Assembly (NCBI GenBank): GCA_002418705.1
Contig: DIEQ01000103.1
Coordinates: 1 to 42,127 of the forward strand
Direction of reading: 5' to 3'
DNA: 42,127 nucleotides
From: Mageeibacillus sp. UBA5770
GTDB taxonomy: Bacteria; Bacillota_A; Clostridia; Saccharofermentanales; Saccharofermentanaceae
Made by a program: the position numbers and the translations under genes. Positions 8,358-16,676 of this stretch are shown here, piece by piece; position 1 is the first letter of the stretch, and each line of letters begins with the position of its first letter. The notes beneath the pieces are model-generated. The model was not told the origin of the DNA. It did not search any database and saw only the letters and a list, made by a program, of their open reading frames with translations.

Positions 8358-10016
8358 TTGAAAGAACATATAGAATTTGTCGATAGCCGGGCAACCTTGG
8401 TTTCCCTGCAAACTATTGAGGAATATCCCATCCACTGTCATGATGCAGTGGAGATCATTTATGTGCTCGAAGGTGTTATTGATCTTAAAATCAGTTTTTT
8501 TAATTTTGAGTTGAGAGAGGGACAGTTTGCTGTCATAAATCGCGCTGAAATCCATAGAATCAGTAAAAAGAGCCTTAAAAACCTGGTATTGATATACCAT
8601 ATCGACGCCTCCGGATTCAATATTGGAGAGACGATATTCATGTATGATCCGAGCTACTACAAATATATCAACGGTGAAAGAGTTGATGAAATTAGAAGGA
8701 TTCTTATCAATGCGGCGCTTGAAAGCTTTCAGAATAATATTGATAGTCTGAAGCGAACTTCGGATCTAATGGCACAGTGTCTTGCTGTTTTGATAGATGA
8801 ATATCAAATGCAGCACTATTCCGCAAAGGATTTGAAAGAGAGCATTTATAAAGATAAACAGATGCAATCGGACCGGATGAAACGGATCAATAATTACTTG
8901 TATGCGCATTACAACGAAAAAATCGGGCTGGAAATGCTGGCTGAATTGGAGCATATAAACAAGTATTATCTGACGCATTTGATAAAATACAGTACAGGAT
9001 ATTGTTTTCAAAAGCTCATCAATATAATCCGGATCGAAATGTCTGAGGGGTTGTTGCTCAATAGCGAGAAGAATGTATCTGATATCGTTTATGAAACAGG
9101 TTTTTCGTCTTATCGGTTTTTCAACAAGCATTTCAAAGAATTGTTTCATATGACACCATCTGAATACAGGCAGCGTTACAAGAACGAAATTCTGGGGAAG
9201 AAAGCGATCGATGCCATAGAATATTCAGCAGCTGAAGGCATTGCAATATTATATGATCACATTGAAGCAGATGTGATCCATGATAAGAGTAAATGCATAA
9301 TGGTTGATGGGCGCGTTTTGAGAAATGCCGTGCAATCCGGTGGGTTTGGTAAACTTATCAGGAAACTGAATTTTTTTCATACAGATTTAGACGAGGCTGC
9401 CATTACACTTCGCAATCTTGGATTTCCTGTAAATAATCACGCGAATATATCCAACGAAGGCGCAGGAACCCCATACCAGCAATATTTGGGGAGCAGCGAT
9501 AATATCATAACAATGATAAATCAATTGATCCAAAATTATGACGGAAATAATTTGCTGCTGTTTGATGCTGAACCGGGGATCAAGACCGTTTTACAGGAAA
9601 ATCATGGCGTCATTGCGCGAACTGGATTGGCGAAAGTCTCATTCTACGCATGCCTTTTTTATGCGATGCTTGGAGACGTTTTGATTGATCAGAACGATGA
9701 TTATCTTGTAACCGGAAGCTCAAAAGGGTTTCAGATTCTGATCCATTGCAGCGGACCTGTAAAATTCAAATTGACCCATGTCTGTGATGATTGCCTGATC
9801 AAAATATGGCATTACGAAAACAAAAATAATACATACAATCAGTGCCTTGCTCTCGGGAAACTTCCACACATTGATAATACTGATATTGATATGCTGAACC
9901 GGGCATCGTTTCCACACGTGCAATTATGTAAACCAAAGCCGAAACCAACGGCTGAAGCGGAATTTGAAATACAGCTTTCTCCCCAAGATACGGCCTTGAT
10001 CATTATAGAAGAATAA
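8358..10016 (+). CDS. AraC-family regulator fused to a catalytically incomplete GH39 (beta-xylosidase-like) domain
   Basis: A 552-residue protein from TTG 8358 (AAGGAAGAGG six bases upstream). Residues 1-110 look like the cupin sensor of AraC regulators (YPIHCHDAVEIIYVLEG). Residues about 180-275 are the double AraC HTH, ending in the family motif SEYRQRY. The remainder matches the end of glycoside hydrolase family 39: a last barrel segment around DLDEAAITLRNLGFPV, then ARTGLAKVSFYACLFYAMLGD and the C-terminal beta sandwich ending in LSPQDTALIIIE. Known AraC-GH39 fusions are about 750-800 residues; here most of the (beta/alpha)8 barrel and its acid/base Glu are absent, and the place of the usual TEWN nucleophile loop reads NISNEG. 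It is therefore probably a sugar-sensing regulator rather than an enzyme. Flanked by the iron-sulfur gene and a terminator. Confidence 0.8.
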   Translation: MKEHIEFVDSRATLVSLQTIEEYPIHCHDAVEIIYVLEGVIDLKISFFNFELREGQFAVINRAEIHRISKKSLKNLVLIYHIDASGFNIGETIFMYDPSYYKYINGERVDEIRRILINAALESFQNNIDSLKRTSDLMAQCLAVLIDEYQMQHYSAKDLKESIYKDKQMQSDRMKRINNYLYAHYNEKIGLEMLAELEHINKYYLTHLIKYSTGYCFQKLINIIRIEMSEGLLLNSEKNVSDIVYETGFSSYRFFNKHFKELFHMTPSEYRQRYKNEILGKKAIDAIEYSAAEGIAILYDHIEADVIHDKSKCIMVDGRVLRNAVQSGGFGKLIRKLNFFHTDLDEAAITLRNLGFPVNNHANISNEGAGTPYQQYLGSSDNIITMINQLIQNYDGNNLLLFDAEPGIKTVLQENHGVIARTGLAKVSFYACLFYAMLGDVLIDQNDDYLVTGSSKGFQILIHCSGPVKFKLTHVCDDCLIKIWHYENKNNTYNQCLALGKLPHIDNTDIDMLNRASFPHVQLCKPKPKPTAEAEFEIQLSPQDTALIIIEE

Positions 10017-10022
10017 ATATAG

Positions 10023-10049
10023 AAAAGCAGATCCTGGATCTGCTTTTTT
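10023..10049 (+). terminator. rho-independent terminator after the AraC-GH39 gene
   Basis: AAAAGCAGATC pairs perfectly with GATCTGCTTTT around a three-base loop, followed by further T residues, starting seven bases after the stop codon. Confidence 0.9.
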
Positions 10050-10170
10050 ATTTGCAGCGCTATTAATAGCAACATCCTGCATAGGCATATAACAACTTAT
10101 AGGCTATATTTGAAAATTTTTCTCAACTACAATGGGTTTATCAAAATAATCAAGTATGGAGTGTGTCAAG

Positions 10171-11868
10171 ATGGCAACGATTGCGGATCAAGTATTTATG
10201 AACGGCAAAATATTTACCGGCGGGAAAACGCCTGATTTTGTTCAAGCGCTTGCAATAAAAAATGGAAGAATTTGCAGCATCGGCGCAACATCTGATATGA
10301 GCAAAGTTATTGCCGATAACACAGAAATTATTGACCTGGAAGGGAGGTGCATGTTACCTGCGTTTATTGAAGCCCATTGTCATGCGCAGACGATGGCCCA
10401 TCTGATGTTTTTAGTCAATGTTTCCGGCGGGGAAACGCTGGAAGAATACATCAATACCATTCGTGGTTTTATGGAATACAACCCGGCTTTTCCGTTCATT
10501 TTAGGAAATGGCTGGTCGAATGTCGTCTTTCCTTTGAAAGGTCCGAGAAAAGAAAGCCTTGACTGCGTGAGCAAAGAAAAACCAATCGCCATCTGGTCGA
10601 TGGATCATCATTCATTATGGCTGAATTCCAAAGCGCTTGAAATGGCAAGGATAACAATGGATTCGCCGAATCCGCCCGGAGGCGTTATCGAAAGGGATGA
10701 AAACGGCAGCCCGACAGGAACTCTTCGAGAAAGCGCCGCGAATGGAGCTATAGAATGTTTTCAGGACTTTACGATCGAACAATACAAAGCCGGGATTCTG
10801 GAATATCAAAAGATGGCAAACGCTTACGGATTCACAGGATGCTTTGACGCCATGCTGATCGAAGGCGGCAATCCGATCAGTGCGTATAAAGAACTGGCTT
10901 CAAGCGGCGAATTGACAATGCGATTCAGAGGATGCTATGCAATGTCTCCGGAAAAATTCAACGAGCAGATCGAAAAATTTGCGGAAGCACGTGGGCGTGA
11001 TGACGCTGGAGATACGTTCAAGATCAGCACAATAAAAATTTTTGCGGATGGAGTCGTTGAAGGCGGAACGGCATACTTGACTGAACCCTATGCTTGTGGA
11101 TCAGGAAAAGGAAGTGATTATCGAGGAGCGCCGATTTGGGATCCCGAAATTTTATATCAGGCGATCAGTAAAATAGAAAGAAATGGATTTCAAATACATG
11201 TCCATTCAATCGGGGACGGAGCGACCAAGGATGTCTTGGATGCTTTTGAACATTCGACAAAATCCGGCAATAGATTTGATTTGCGGCATAGTGTCGCTCA
11301 TCTGCAGCTTGTTGATCCGGAAGATATATGTCGTTTCAAAGATTTGGGTGTCGTTGCGGCAGCCAATCCATATTGGTTCATGAAAGATGATTACTATTAT
11401 TCGATACAGACGAGATATCTTGGATCGGAAAGAGCTGAAAAGGAGTACCCCTTCAAAAGCTTTATCAATGAGGGCGTCATAGTAACATCCGGCAGCGATT
11501 TTCCGGTTACGGCCGAGCCGAATCCCTTGATGGCGATCCAGATCGGCATGACACGAAAGACACCGGACAGTATTTATAATGTGCTCCATTTGGACCCTGA
11601 AGATGTGCGATATAAAGAAACACTATGGCCTGAAGAAAAAGCGGACTTGATGGACATGATTAACAGCTTCACATTCAATGCGGCCTATGCAAATTTTCTG
11701 GAGCATGAAACGGGATCCTTAGCAGTTGGAAAATCTGCAGATATGATAATTCTGGATGGCGATATTTTCAGCGTTTCAGAAAATGATATCGGGCAATTGA
11801 AAGTGATCGCTACTATTTTCAAGGGAGAGGAGGTTCATGCAGATGAATCTTATAAGGTTAAAGCATAA
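10171..11868 (+). CDS. amidohydrolase family protein, YtcJ-like
   Basis: A 565-residue metal-dependent hydrolase of the amidohydrolase superfamily (YtcJ subgroup, often listed as putative N-substituted formamide deformylase). The N-terminal beta strand VFMNGKIFTG, metal-binding HCH within PAFIEAHCHAQT, the barrel segment IHVHSIGDGAT, and VTSGSDFPVTAEPNPL near residue 440 are diagnostic; ETGSLAVGKSADMIILD closes the small beta domain. Substrate is unknown. ATG 10171 has GGAG nine bases upstream; an ATG at 10156 would add five residues with no ribosome site. It stands between a terminator and the MATE exporter gene 88 bases downstream, with which it may be co-transcribed. Confidence 0.9.
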   Translation: MATIADQVFMNGKIFTGGKTPDFVQALAIKNGRICSIGATSDMSKVIADNTEIIDLEGRCMLPAFIEAHCHAQTMAHLMFLVNVSGGETLEEYINTIRGFMEYNPAFPFILGNGWSNVVFPLKGPRKESLDCVSKEKPIAIWSMDHHSLWLNSKALEMARITMDSPNPPGGVIERDENGSPTGTLRESAANGAIECFQDFTIEQYKAGILEYQKMANAYGFTGCFDAMLIEGGNPISAYKELASSGELTMRFRGCYAMSPEKFNEQIEKFAEARGRDDAGDTFKISTIKIFADGVVEGGTAYLTEPYACGSGKGSDYRGAPIWDPEILYQAISKIERNGFQIHVHSIGDGATKDVLDAFEHSTKSGNRFDLRHSVAHLQLVDPEDICRFKDLGVVAAANPYWFMKDDYYYSIQTRYLGSERAEKEYPFKSFINEGVIVTSGSDFPVTAEPNPLMAIQIGMTRKTPDSIYNVLHLDPEDVRYKETLWPEEKADLMDMINSFTFNAAYANFLEHETGSLAVGKSADMIILDGDIFSVSENDIGQLKVIATIFKGEEVHADESYKVKA

Positions 11869-11956
11869 TATGCCTGCATAAATCAAATTATGAAATTAAG
11901 TAAATTGTAAAGTTTTAAGCAAATATTAGTTATATGATTTCGAGGAGGAAGCATGG

Positions 11957-13336
11957 ATGGAAATTGTAGGGAATAAGAAAGATATGGCTGTTTTGTCGGT
12001 CAGCGAATTTGAATCAAAAAGTATTACTGGCTTGTTTTGGAAATATACCATATTTGCTTTAGGAGGACTCGCGTTTCAGGCGGTTCAGGTAATTATGGAT
12101 GGGGCCTTTGTAGGAAACGGAATCGGTCCCTATGGCCTTGCTGTCATCAGTGTGACCACCGTATTTTGGCAAATAGCTGTCGCGCTGTTCAATCTGTTTG
12201 GTATCGGGGGATCGACGCTGGCGGCAATCAAACTTGGCAATGGTGATGCCAAGGGCGCAAAAGAAGTATATTCATCCGTGCTCAGTTTCTCTCTCTTGTC
12301 CAGTGTAATTCTGGGTCTATTAGCTTTTCTCGATTTGGATGGGTTGTTGGCATTTATCGGAGCGACACCGGATATCATGGATGGTGCACGATCATATGTG
12401 CTTGTATTTTTGGTTGGTTTTCCATTCTGTGTCGTCAGTTCGGTCTGTTATTTCTTCACCAGGGTTGCAGAGAAACCGTTCGCGGCAGCCATGGCTTACT
12501 GCGTACCGGCATTGCTTGCAATCGGTCTGGAGTATATATTGATTTTCAAATTGAACTTTGGGATAGGTGCATCGTCATTTGCCGGTGAAGTCTGCGCCGG
12601 CATGGGATTCCTCCTGATTCCTTATCTGAATTCCAAGAAAACTGTTTTTGCCATAAGGCTGTCTGATTTGAAAATAAATTTCAGCGTGGTTTTGGAATCC
12701 CTGAAGATAGGATTTGCAATTTTCATCATCCCCATATCAGCCATTTTTGTAACGATAATCGTTAATAATCTTATAATCAGCACCGGCGGAAATGAATTGC
12801 ATTTGGCTGCATTTGGAATCACAAATGCATATATTATCTATGTCCTGAACATTTTCACTATTGGATTCGTTACCGGAATTCAGCCCATTGCAAGCTATAA
12901 TTATGGTGCTAAACTATATGGACGTGTCAGGGAAATCATCAGGATCGGTGTAGTGCAAAGCAGCATAGGCATAATTGTCATACTTGCATTTGTCTTCATT
13001 TTCGCAGAGCAAATAATAATATTCTTTATTGGTCCTGAGCCTACTCTTGTGCCAATCGTCAAGCAGGCGATGACTATCTTCATTTCGATGTATGCATTTG
13101 GCAATATATCGCAGATTGCGTCAGGTTATTTTATGGCAGTAGAAAAAAATAGAACAGCTATTTTAAACGCATTAGCTCGAATGGTAATCTTTGCAATTCC
13201 GCTGCTTTACATTTCATCGAATCTTTTCGGTCTGAAGGGCGTATGGATGGCTCAACCGGCTGCTGATATAATGGCCGCCATTTTGGCGATAATATGCCTG
13301 AAAATGGAATACAAAAGGCTGGGCAAAATGAATTAG
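11957..13336 (+). CDS. MATE family multidrug/toxin efflux transporter
   Basis: A 459-residue integral membrane protein with about twelve hydrophobic segments in two similar halves. AFQAVQVIMDGAFVGNGIGPYGLAVISV in helix 1-2 and GFVTGIQPIASYNYGAKLYGRVREI in the second half are the paired MATE motifs. It would export cationic drugs or metabolites in exchange for Na+ or H+. AGGAGG lies eight bases before the ATG. It follows the amidohydrolase in the same direction and precedes the small membrane protein gene by about 50 bases, suggesting one unit. Confidence 0.92.
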   Translation: MEIVGNKKDMAVLSVSEFESKSITGLFWKYTIFALGGLAFQAVQVIMDGAFVGNGIGPYGLAVISVTTVFWQIAVALFNLFGIGGSTLAAIKLGNGDAKGAKEVYSSVLSFSLLSSVILGLLAFLDLDGLLAFIGATPDIMDGARSYVLVFLVGFPFCVVSSVCYFFTRVAEKPFAAAMAYCVPALLAIGLEYILIFKLNFGIGASSFAGEVCAGMGFLLIPYLNSKKTVFAIRLSDLKINFSVVLESLKIGFAIFIIPISAIFVTIIVNNLIISTGGNELHLAAFGITNAYIIYVLNIFTIGFVTGIQPIASYNYGAKLYGRVREIIRIGVVQSSIGIIVILAFVFIFAEQIIIFFIGPEPTLVPIVKQAMTIFISMYAFGNISQIASGYFMAVEKNRTAILNALARMVIFAIPLLYISSNLFGLKGVWMAQPAADIMAAILAIICLKMEYKRLGKMN

Positions 13337-13384
13337 ATCATTGATTTTGATATTGAATTCATGACCAGGAACAGGAGGCATCAA

Positions 13385-14089
13385 TTGAGTAAAAGCAGTT
13401 TTAAATGGATGTGCGTATTTGCAGGTATTACATTCGCGTTTGTTTTCCAGCCATCGCATGATGTTTTGATGGAATGGACGAAAAATCACCCCTATATCAT
13501 GGGATTTTTGAAATTTTCAATATTGGCATTTCTTGGGGAATTGCTGGGAATCCGCATATCGTGCGGGAATTGGAATAAGCCGAAAGGAATAGTGTTGAGA
13601 ATTTTTGCATGGGGATCAATGGGAATGGCTGTAGCATTTGTGCTGCCCATGTCATATATGTCTGCCGAGATTTTTTTATCGGCAGGGCAACAAATTGATC
13701 AGCAGCTTGCACGGGCCTTTATCGCCAGCGTCGTATTTAATCTTCTGCCGGGACCCATGGTGATCATATATCACAAAATGGCAGAGTCCTGGATCGATTT
13801 GGGCGAAGGAAATGCGTCCGCATTGAAAAAAGTGGGATTTTCGGCTGTGATCAGAAACGTTGGTTGGGAAAACCTGATCAAGAATATTCTTCTAAAAGTG
13901 AATTTGATTTTGTTCATACCAATCAATACAATCGTATTTCTTCTGCCCATGGATTTAAGGGTGCTGATGGCGGCATATTCATCAATTCTGTTGGGAGTCG
14001 TGCTAGGATATAGGAAAGCAAAGCAGATTGGCAGCGGCCAGCTCGCGACGCATGTTGAGACGGCCTGTCAGCTTAGCAAAATACAGTAG
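13385..14089 (+). CDS. multi-pass membrane protein, Mpv17/PMP22-like
   Basis: A 234-residue protein with five or so hydrophobic segments. The C-terminal segment around FIPINTIVFLLPMDLRVLMAAYSSILLGVVLGY resembles the clostridial proteins in which 'IPAHTxxFLLPPEYRVLFAA' aligns with the Mpv17/PMP22 C-terminal motif; this is my reading and not certain. Function is unknown. I prefer TTG 13385 because AGGAGG is six bases before it; ATG 13361 has no ribosome site. It lies directly after the MATE gene and may be part of the same transcript. The stop is followed by the Fic promoter region. Confidence 0.65.
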   Translation: MSKSSFKWMCVFAGITFAFVFQPSHDVLMEWTKNHPYIMGFLKFSILAFLGELLGIRISCGNWNKPKGIVLRIFAWGSMGMAVAFVLPMSYMSAEIFLSAGQQIDQQLARAFIASVVFNLLPGPMVIIYHKMAESWIDLGEGNASALKKVGFSAVIRNVGWENLIKNILLKVNLILFIPINTIVFLLPMDLRVLMAAYSSILLGVVLGYRKAKQIGSGQLATHVETACQLSKIQ

Positions 14090-14136
14090 TTCTTAAGACT
14101 CCTTAGGTTTTTAAAACAGTTAGATATGTATTTAGT

Positions 14137-14182
14137 TATACCGCTATCGGAACAAAGTTGACTTTATTCCGATAGCGGTATA
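14137..14182 (+). promoter_or_regulatory. 16-bp perfect inverted-repeat operator before the Fic gene
   Basis: TATACCGCTATCGGAA at 14137-14152 and its exact reverse complement at 14167-14182 flank a 14-base spacer; with one mismatch the arms extend four to five bases inward (CAAAG/CTTTA). The right arm fills the spacer between the -35 and -10 boxes. A dimeric DNA-binding protein bound here would block the promoter. The stem could also form in RNA, but it lies upstream of the transcription start, so DNA binding is the better reading. Confidence 0.75.
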
Positions 14183-14186
14183 TAAT
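14158..14186 (+). promoter_or_regulatory. sigma-A promoter of the Fic gene
   Basis: TTGACT at 14158-14163, 17-base spacer, perfect TATAAT at 14181-14186; the start codon follows 18 bases later, implying a very short 5' leader of about 12 bases that contains the ribosome site. Confidence 0.85.
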
Positions 14187-14204
14187 TTTACTGAGGTGGT
14201 ATTG

Positions 14205-15125
14205 ATGAAGTATATTAGTACAAAGAAAGCAAGTGAAAAATGGGGAATAAGTGATCGCAGAATCCGAGCGCTTTGTAATGAAGGGCGTATCGAGGGTGCT
14301 ATTAAAATGGGGAGAAATTGGTCTATACCTGCCGATGTTACTAAACCTGTGGATGCAAGGGAAACAAGTAAGAAGAATTACATTGGATTGGAATTTGATT
14401 TTAGTTATATAGATTCACTTAAGAGAGCTATCGACAAGCACAGACCTTTTTCCAAAAGACTTGCCGATTCGCTGCAGGAGAAACTCATTGTTGAATGGAC
14501 ATATAACAGCAATGCGATAGAGGGGAACACTCTTACATTGTCAGAGACCAAGGTTGTTCTTGAAGGAATTACCATTGGCGGGAAAAGCATGGTGGAACAT
14601 CTAGAAGCAATTAACCATCGTGAAGCTATCCTTTTTGTTGAAGACTTAATTGCTGACAAGGAGCCACTTTCTGAATGGAATATCAAGAATATCCATGCAT
14701 TGATACTAAGAGCAATAGACAATGCAAATGCCGGTAAATACCGGAGCGAAAATGTTGTAATTAGCGGTGCAAAACATATTCCGCCGAAGTACAATGAGAT
14801 TGCAGATTTAATGCAAAAGCTTATAGTGGAATATCAGAATGAATGGAAAGCATTCCATCCTGTTGTTCGAGCAACGCTGATCCATGGAGAATTTGTGAAA
14901 ATTCATCCATTCATTGATGGGAATGGAAGGACCTCCAGGTTGCTTCTCAATTTTGAGTTAATGAAAAATGGATATCCTCCAATCATAATAAAGAATGAGG
15001 AGCGGGCAAGATACTATGATGTTCTTGATCTGGCACATACAACCCTTAATTATGAGCCATTCATGGATCTGGTATCGAAGCTTCTGATAGAGTCAGAAAA
15101 ATTATGGTTATCCGTATTAGATTAA
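14205..15125 (+). CDS. Fic family protein with N-terminal helix-turn-helix
   Basis: A 306-residue protein. Residues 1-50 are a MerR/excisionase-like HTH (TKKASEKWGISDRRIRALCNEGRIEG...WSIPADV). The Fic core has the catalytic HPFIDGNGRTSR at residues 234-245, the HxFx(D/E)GNGRxxR motif of active AMP transferases. An inhibitory SNAIEG helix motif, (S/T)xxxE(G/N), lies at 102-107, ahead of the core, making it a class II, self-inhibited Fic. It would transfer AMP (or another nucleotide) to a protein hydroxyl; no target is evident. ATG 14205 has GAGGTGG five bases upstream. It is a single-gene unit with a strong promoter overlapped by a palindrome that its own HTH may bind. Confidence 0.93.
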   Translation: MKYISTKKASEKWGISDRRIRALCNEGRIEGAIKMGRNWSIPADVTKPVDARETSKKNYIGLEFDFSYIDSLKRAIDKHRPFSKRLADSLQEKLIVEWTYNSNAIEGNTLTLSETKVVLEGITIGGKSMVEHLEAINHREAILFVEDLIADKEPLSEWNIKNIHALILRAIDNANAGKYRSENVVISGAKHIPPKYNEIADLMQKLIVEYQNEWKAFHPVVRATLIHGEFVKIHPFIDGNGRTSRLLLNFELMKNGYPPIIIKNEERARYYDVLDLAHTTLNYEPFMDLVSKLLIESEKLWLSVLD

Positions 15126-15135
15126 AAGTTATTGT

Positions 15136-15174
15136 ATGGCCCCACGGATTCGAACCGGATTTTAAGTTGGAGAA
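15136..15174. repeat. dispersed repeat, copy A (tRNA T-arm-like)
   Basis: Shares ATGGC...GATTCGAACCGGATTTTAAG with copies at 24130 and 25654; the 14-mer GATTCGAACCGGAT (15147-15160 here) is identical in all three. Its reverse complement contains GGTTCGAATCC, the universal tRNA T-loop sequence, but no full tRNA can be folded around it. Here it is joined directly to the shortened Imm5-like copy. Confidence 0.6.
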
Positions 15175-15392
15175 TGCGCCGTATATTCAGTCGCTCGTGA
15201 AATTGATTAAAACACAGAGCAAGACAACGCTTGCACATTGGGCAGTTGATTTTCCGTGATAGTTATCTTGCCGCTGCCTATGATCGGATTGGAGCAGATC
15301 GAGCAATGCGCGGCCCAGGAGTGCGGACATATGGAAGCCGCTCTCCGTGATCTAGCCATTGAAAATGAGCCAAATCCGGCTAAAATTGATAC
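15172..15392 (+). pseudogene. internally deleted copy of the Imm5-like immunity gene
   Basis: Bases from about 15172 to 15283 match 24857-24965 of the intact gene closely (for example AATGCGCCGTATATTCAG in both). The sequence then jumps to the part equivalent to about 25212 and, after a second small gap, continues to the region of the stop codon. The start codon is missing, a TGA interrupts the frame near 15257, and about 250 bases are gone. It cannot encode the protein. Confidence 0.85.
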
Positions 15393-15424
15393 AGGGAGAA
15401 ATAAGAAAGTGAGGAATTCATGAA

Positions 15425-16144
15425 GTGCAAAGCTTGACTATTAATCCCGACAATCTGCATACAACAGATTTAGGAGCGGCGCGAATCAAGCGCAATCTCA
15501 ATCTGCAAGTCGACGATGTTGTCTTGTGGTGCCAGGAATCCGTGAAACAAGCGGATATTATCATTGGGCAAGGAAAGAACTGGTACGTGTATAGAGCAGG
15601 AGTGGTTATAAGCATAAACGCTCAAAGCAATACGATTATAACGGCTCATCCGATAAACGCGAAGGTTCGTCTTATGCGGACATCGGATCATGTATGCCTT
15701 CCGGAATTCTTGTATCAAGCGATTTTCATCCCTGAAGGGATGGAACCACCAACAAGAAGTATTATTAACGACCCGAAGATTTTTGCCTACATCAGGGATT
15801 TCAGTGCCAAGTCGGGTGACTTGGGCGTAGTAGCTGAACAGAACGGCCAGATAGTTGGGGCTGCGTGGACAAGAATTATTCCTGCTCATGGTCACATAAA
15901 TGATGAAATCCCCGAACTCGCCATATCGATATTACCGGAATTCCGAGGATATGGGATTGGAACCAAACTTTTGAAAAAACTGTTTGCAGTTTTGCGAGCG
16001 AACGGTTATGTGCGGACTTCTCTTTCCGTACAAAAGGATAATCCGGCAGTACGGTTATATAAGCGGTTGGGATATAGAATCACGGAAGAAAAACTTGACC
16101 ATGCGGGGAACGAAGATTTCATTATGATTAAAGACTTGAGGTGA
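15425..16144 (+). CDS. DUF3781 domain fused to a GNAT N-acetyltransferase
   Basis: A 239-residue two-domain protein. Residues about 8-75 (LHTTDLGAARIKRNLNL, VDDVVLWCQESV, GKNWYVYRAGVVISINAQSNTIITAH) match DUF3781, usually a free-standing protein of about 80-90 residues. Residues about 95-239 are a GNAT acetyltransferase with the acetyl-CoA loop LPEFRGYGIGTKLL and the closing NPAVRLYKRLGYRI. The fusion is read from GTG 15425, ten bases after GAGG; a competing ATG at 15420 is out of frame and stops at once. Since a DUF3781 remnant without GNAT sits at 24062, the fusion may be a recent joining. Substrates are unknown. Two more GNAT genes follow. Confidence 0.82.
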   Translation: MQSLTINPDNLHTTDLGAARIKRNLNLQVDDVVLWCQESVKQADIIIGQGKNWYVYRAGVVISINAQSNTIITAHPINAKVRLMRTSDHVCLPEFLYQAIFIPEGMEPPTRSIINDPKIFAYIRDFSAKSGDLGVVAEQNGQIVGAAWTRIIPAHGHINDEIPELAISILPEFRGYGIGTKLLKKLFAVLRANGYVRTSLSVQKDNPAVRLYKRLGYRITEEKLDHAGNEDFIMIKDLR

Positions 16145-16272
16145 AACGAATAATAGCGGATTCAAAACAAATTGGGGAACTGAAGTACTTTCCTCTTGTT
16201 TTCGAATTGCGTTCGGATGAAATGTTTGAGGCGATTTTTTCGCTTGCTGATTTTAGGAAAAGCATTAAATAG
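16141..16272 (+). CDS. 43-residue ORF of unknown nature, possibly a gene remnant
   Basis: GTG at 16141 overlaps the TGA of the preceding GNAT, and the frame runs through a coding-like ELKYFPLVFELRSDEMFEAI to a TAG just before the next ribosome site. I do not recognise it. It may be the truncated start of an acetyltransferase-like gene or a coupled small protein. Base composition is like its neighbours. Confidence 0.3.
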   Translation: MKRIIADSKQIGELKYFPLVFELRSDEMFEAIFSLADFRKSIK

Positions 16273-16281
16273 GTGGTTAAT

Positions 16282-16668
16282 ATGGAAATTAAGAAATACA
16301 GTAAAACGGACGAGGCATTACTATTTGACATGCTTATTGAAGAGGGGGAAGATTGGAGCGCTTATCACGGTTCGGCCGGTCGTGAAAAGTACATCAAGGC
16401 GCTTGAATCGAGCATAACCTACATAGCCTGGGATGAAACACTTGTATGTGGATACGCCCGTTGTCGTGAAGATGATGGCTTTGGGGTTTATGTTTATGAT
16501 TTGCTCGTAAGAAAATCATATCGGGGCAAGCTGATCGGCAAAATGCTTATGGAACGGATGTGCCAAGACTTTGCGGACCAACCCGTCTATGTCATGAGTG
16601 ATGTGGATCTATATTACGAAAAACTCGGATACCGCAGAGAGGGATCAATATTTGAGGTAAAAGTATAG
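16282..16668 (+). CDS. GNAT family N-acetyltransferase
   Basis: A 128-residue acetyltransferase: YIAWDETLVCGYARC is the GNAT strand 2-3 hairpin, VYDLLVRKSYRGKLIGKMLMERM contains the acetyl-CoA pyrophosphate loop (R-G-K-L-I-G variant of RGxGIG), and DLYYEKLGYRR is the C-terminal element. The substrate is unknown; small relatives acetylate amines, amino sugars or peptides. ATG 16282 is preceded by AGGTGG at five bases; the GTG at 16273 is within that site. It lies between two other GNAT genes in one tight run. Confidence 0.88.
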   Translation: MEIKKYSKTDEALLFDMLIEEGEDWSAYHGSAGREKYIKALESSITYIAWDETLVCGYARCREDDGFGVYVYDLLVRKSYRGKLIGKMLMERMCQDFADQPVYVMSDVDLYYEKLGYRREGSIFEVKV

Positions 16669-16676
16669 GTATGTTT

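Noticed and set aside
15136..15174. tRNA gene on the minus strand at the T-loop-like repeat
   Set aside because: The T-loop sequence is present, but acceptor, D-arm and anticodon arm cannot be built from the flanks in any of the three copies.
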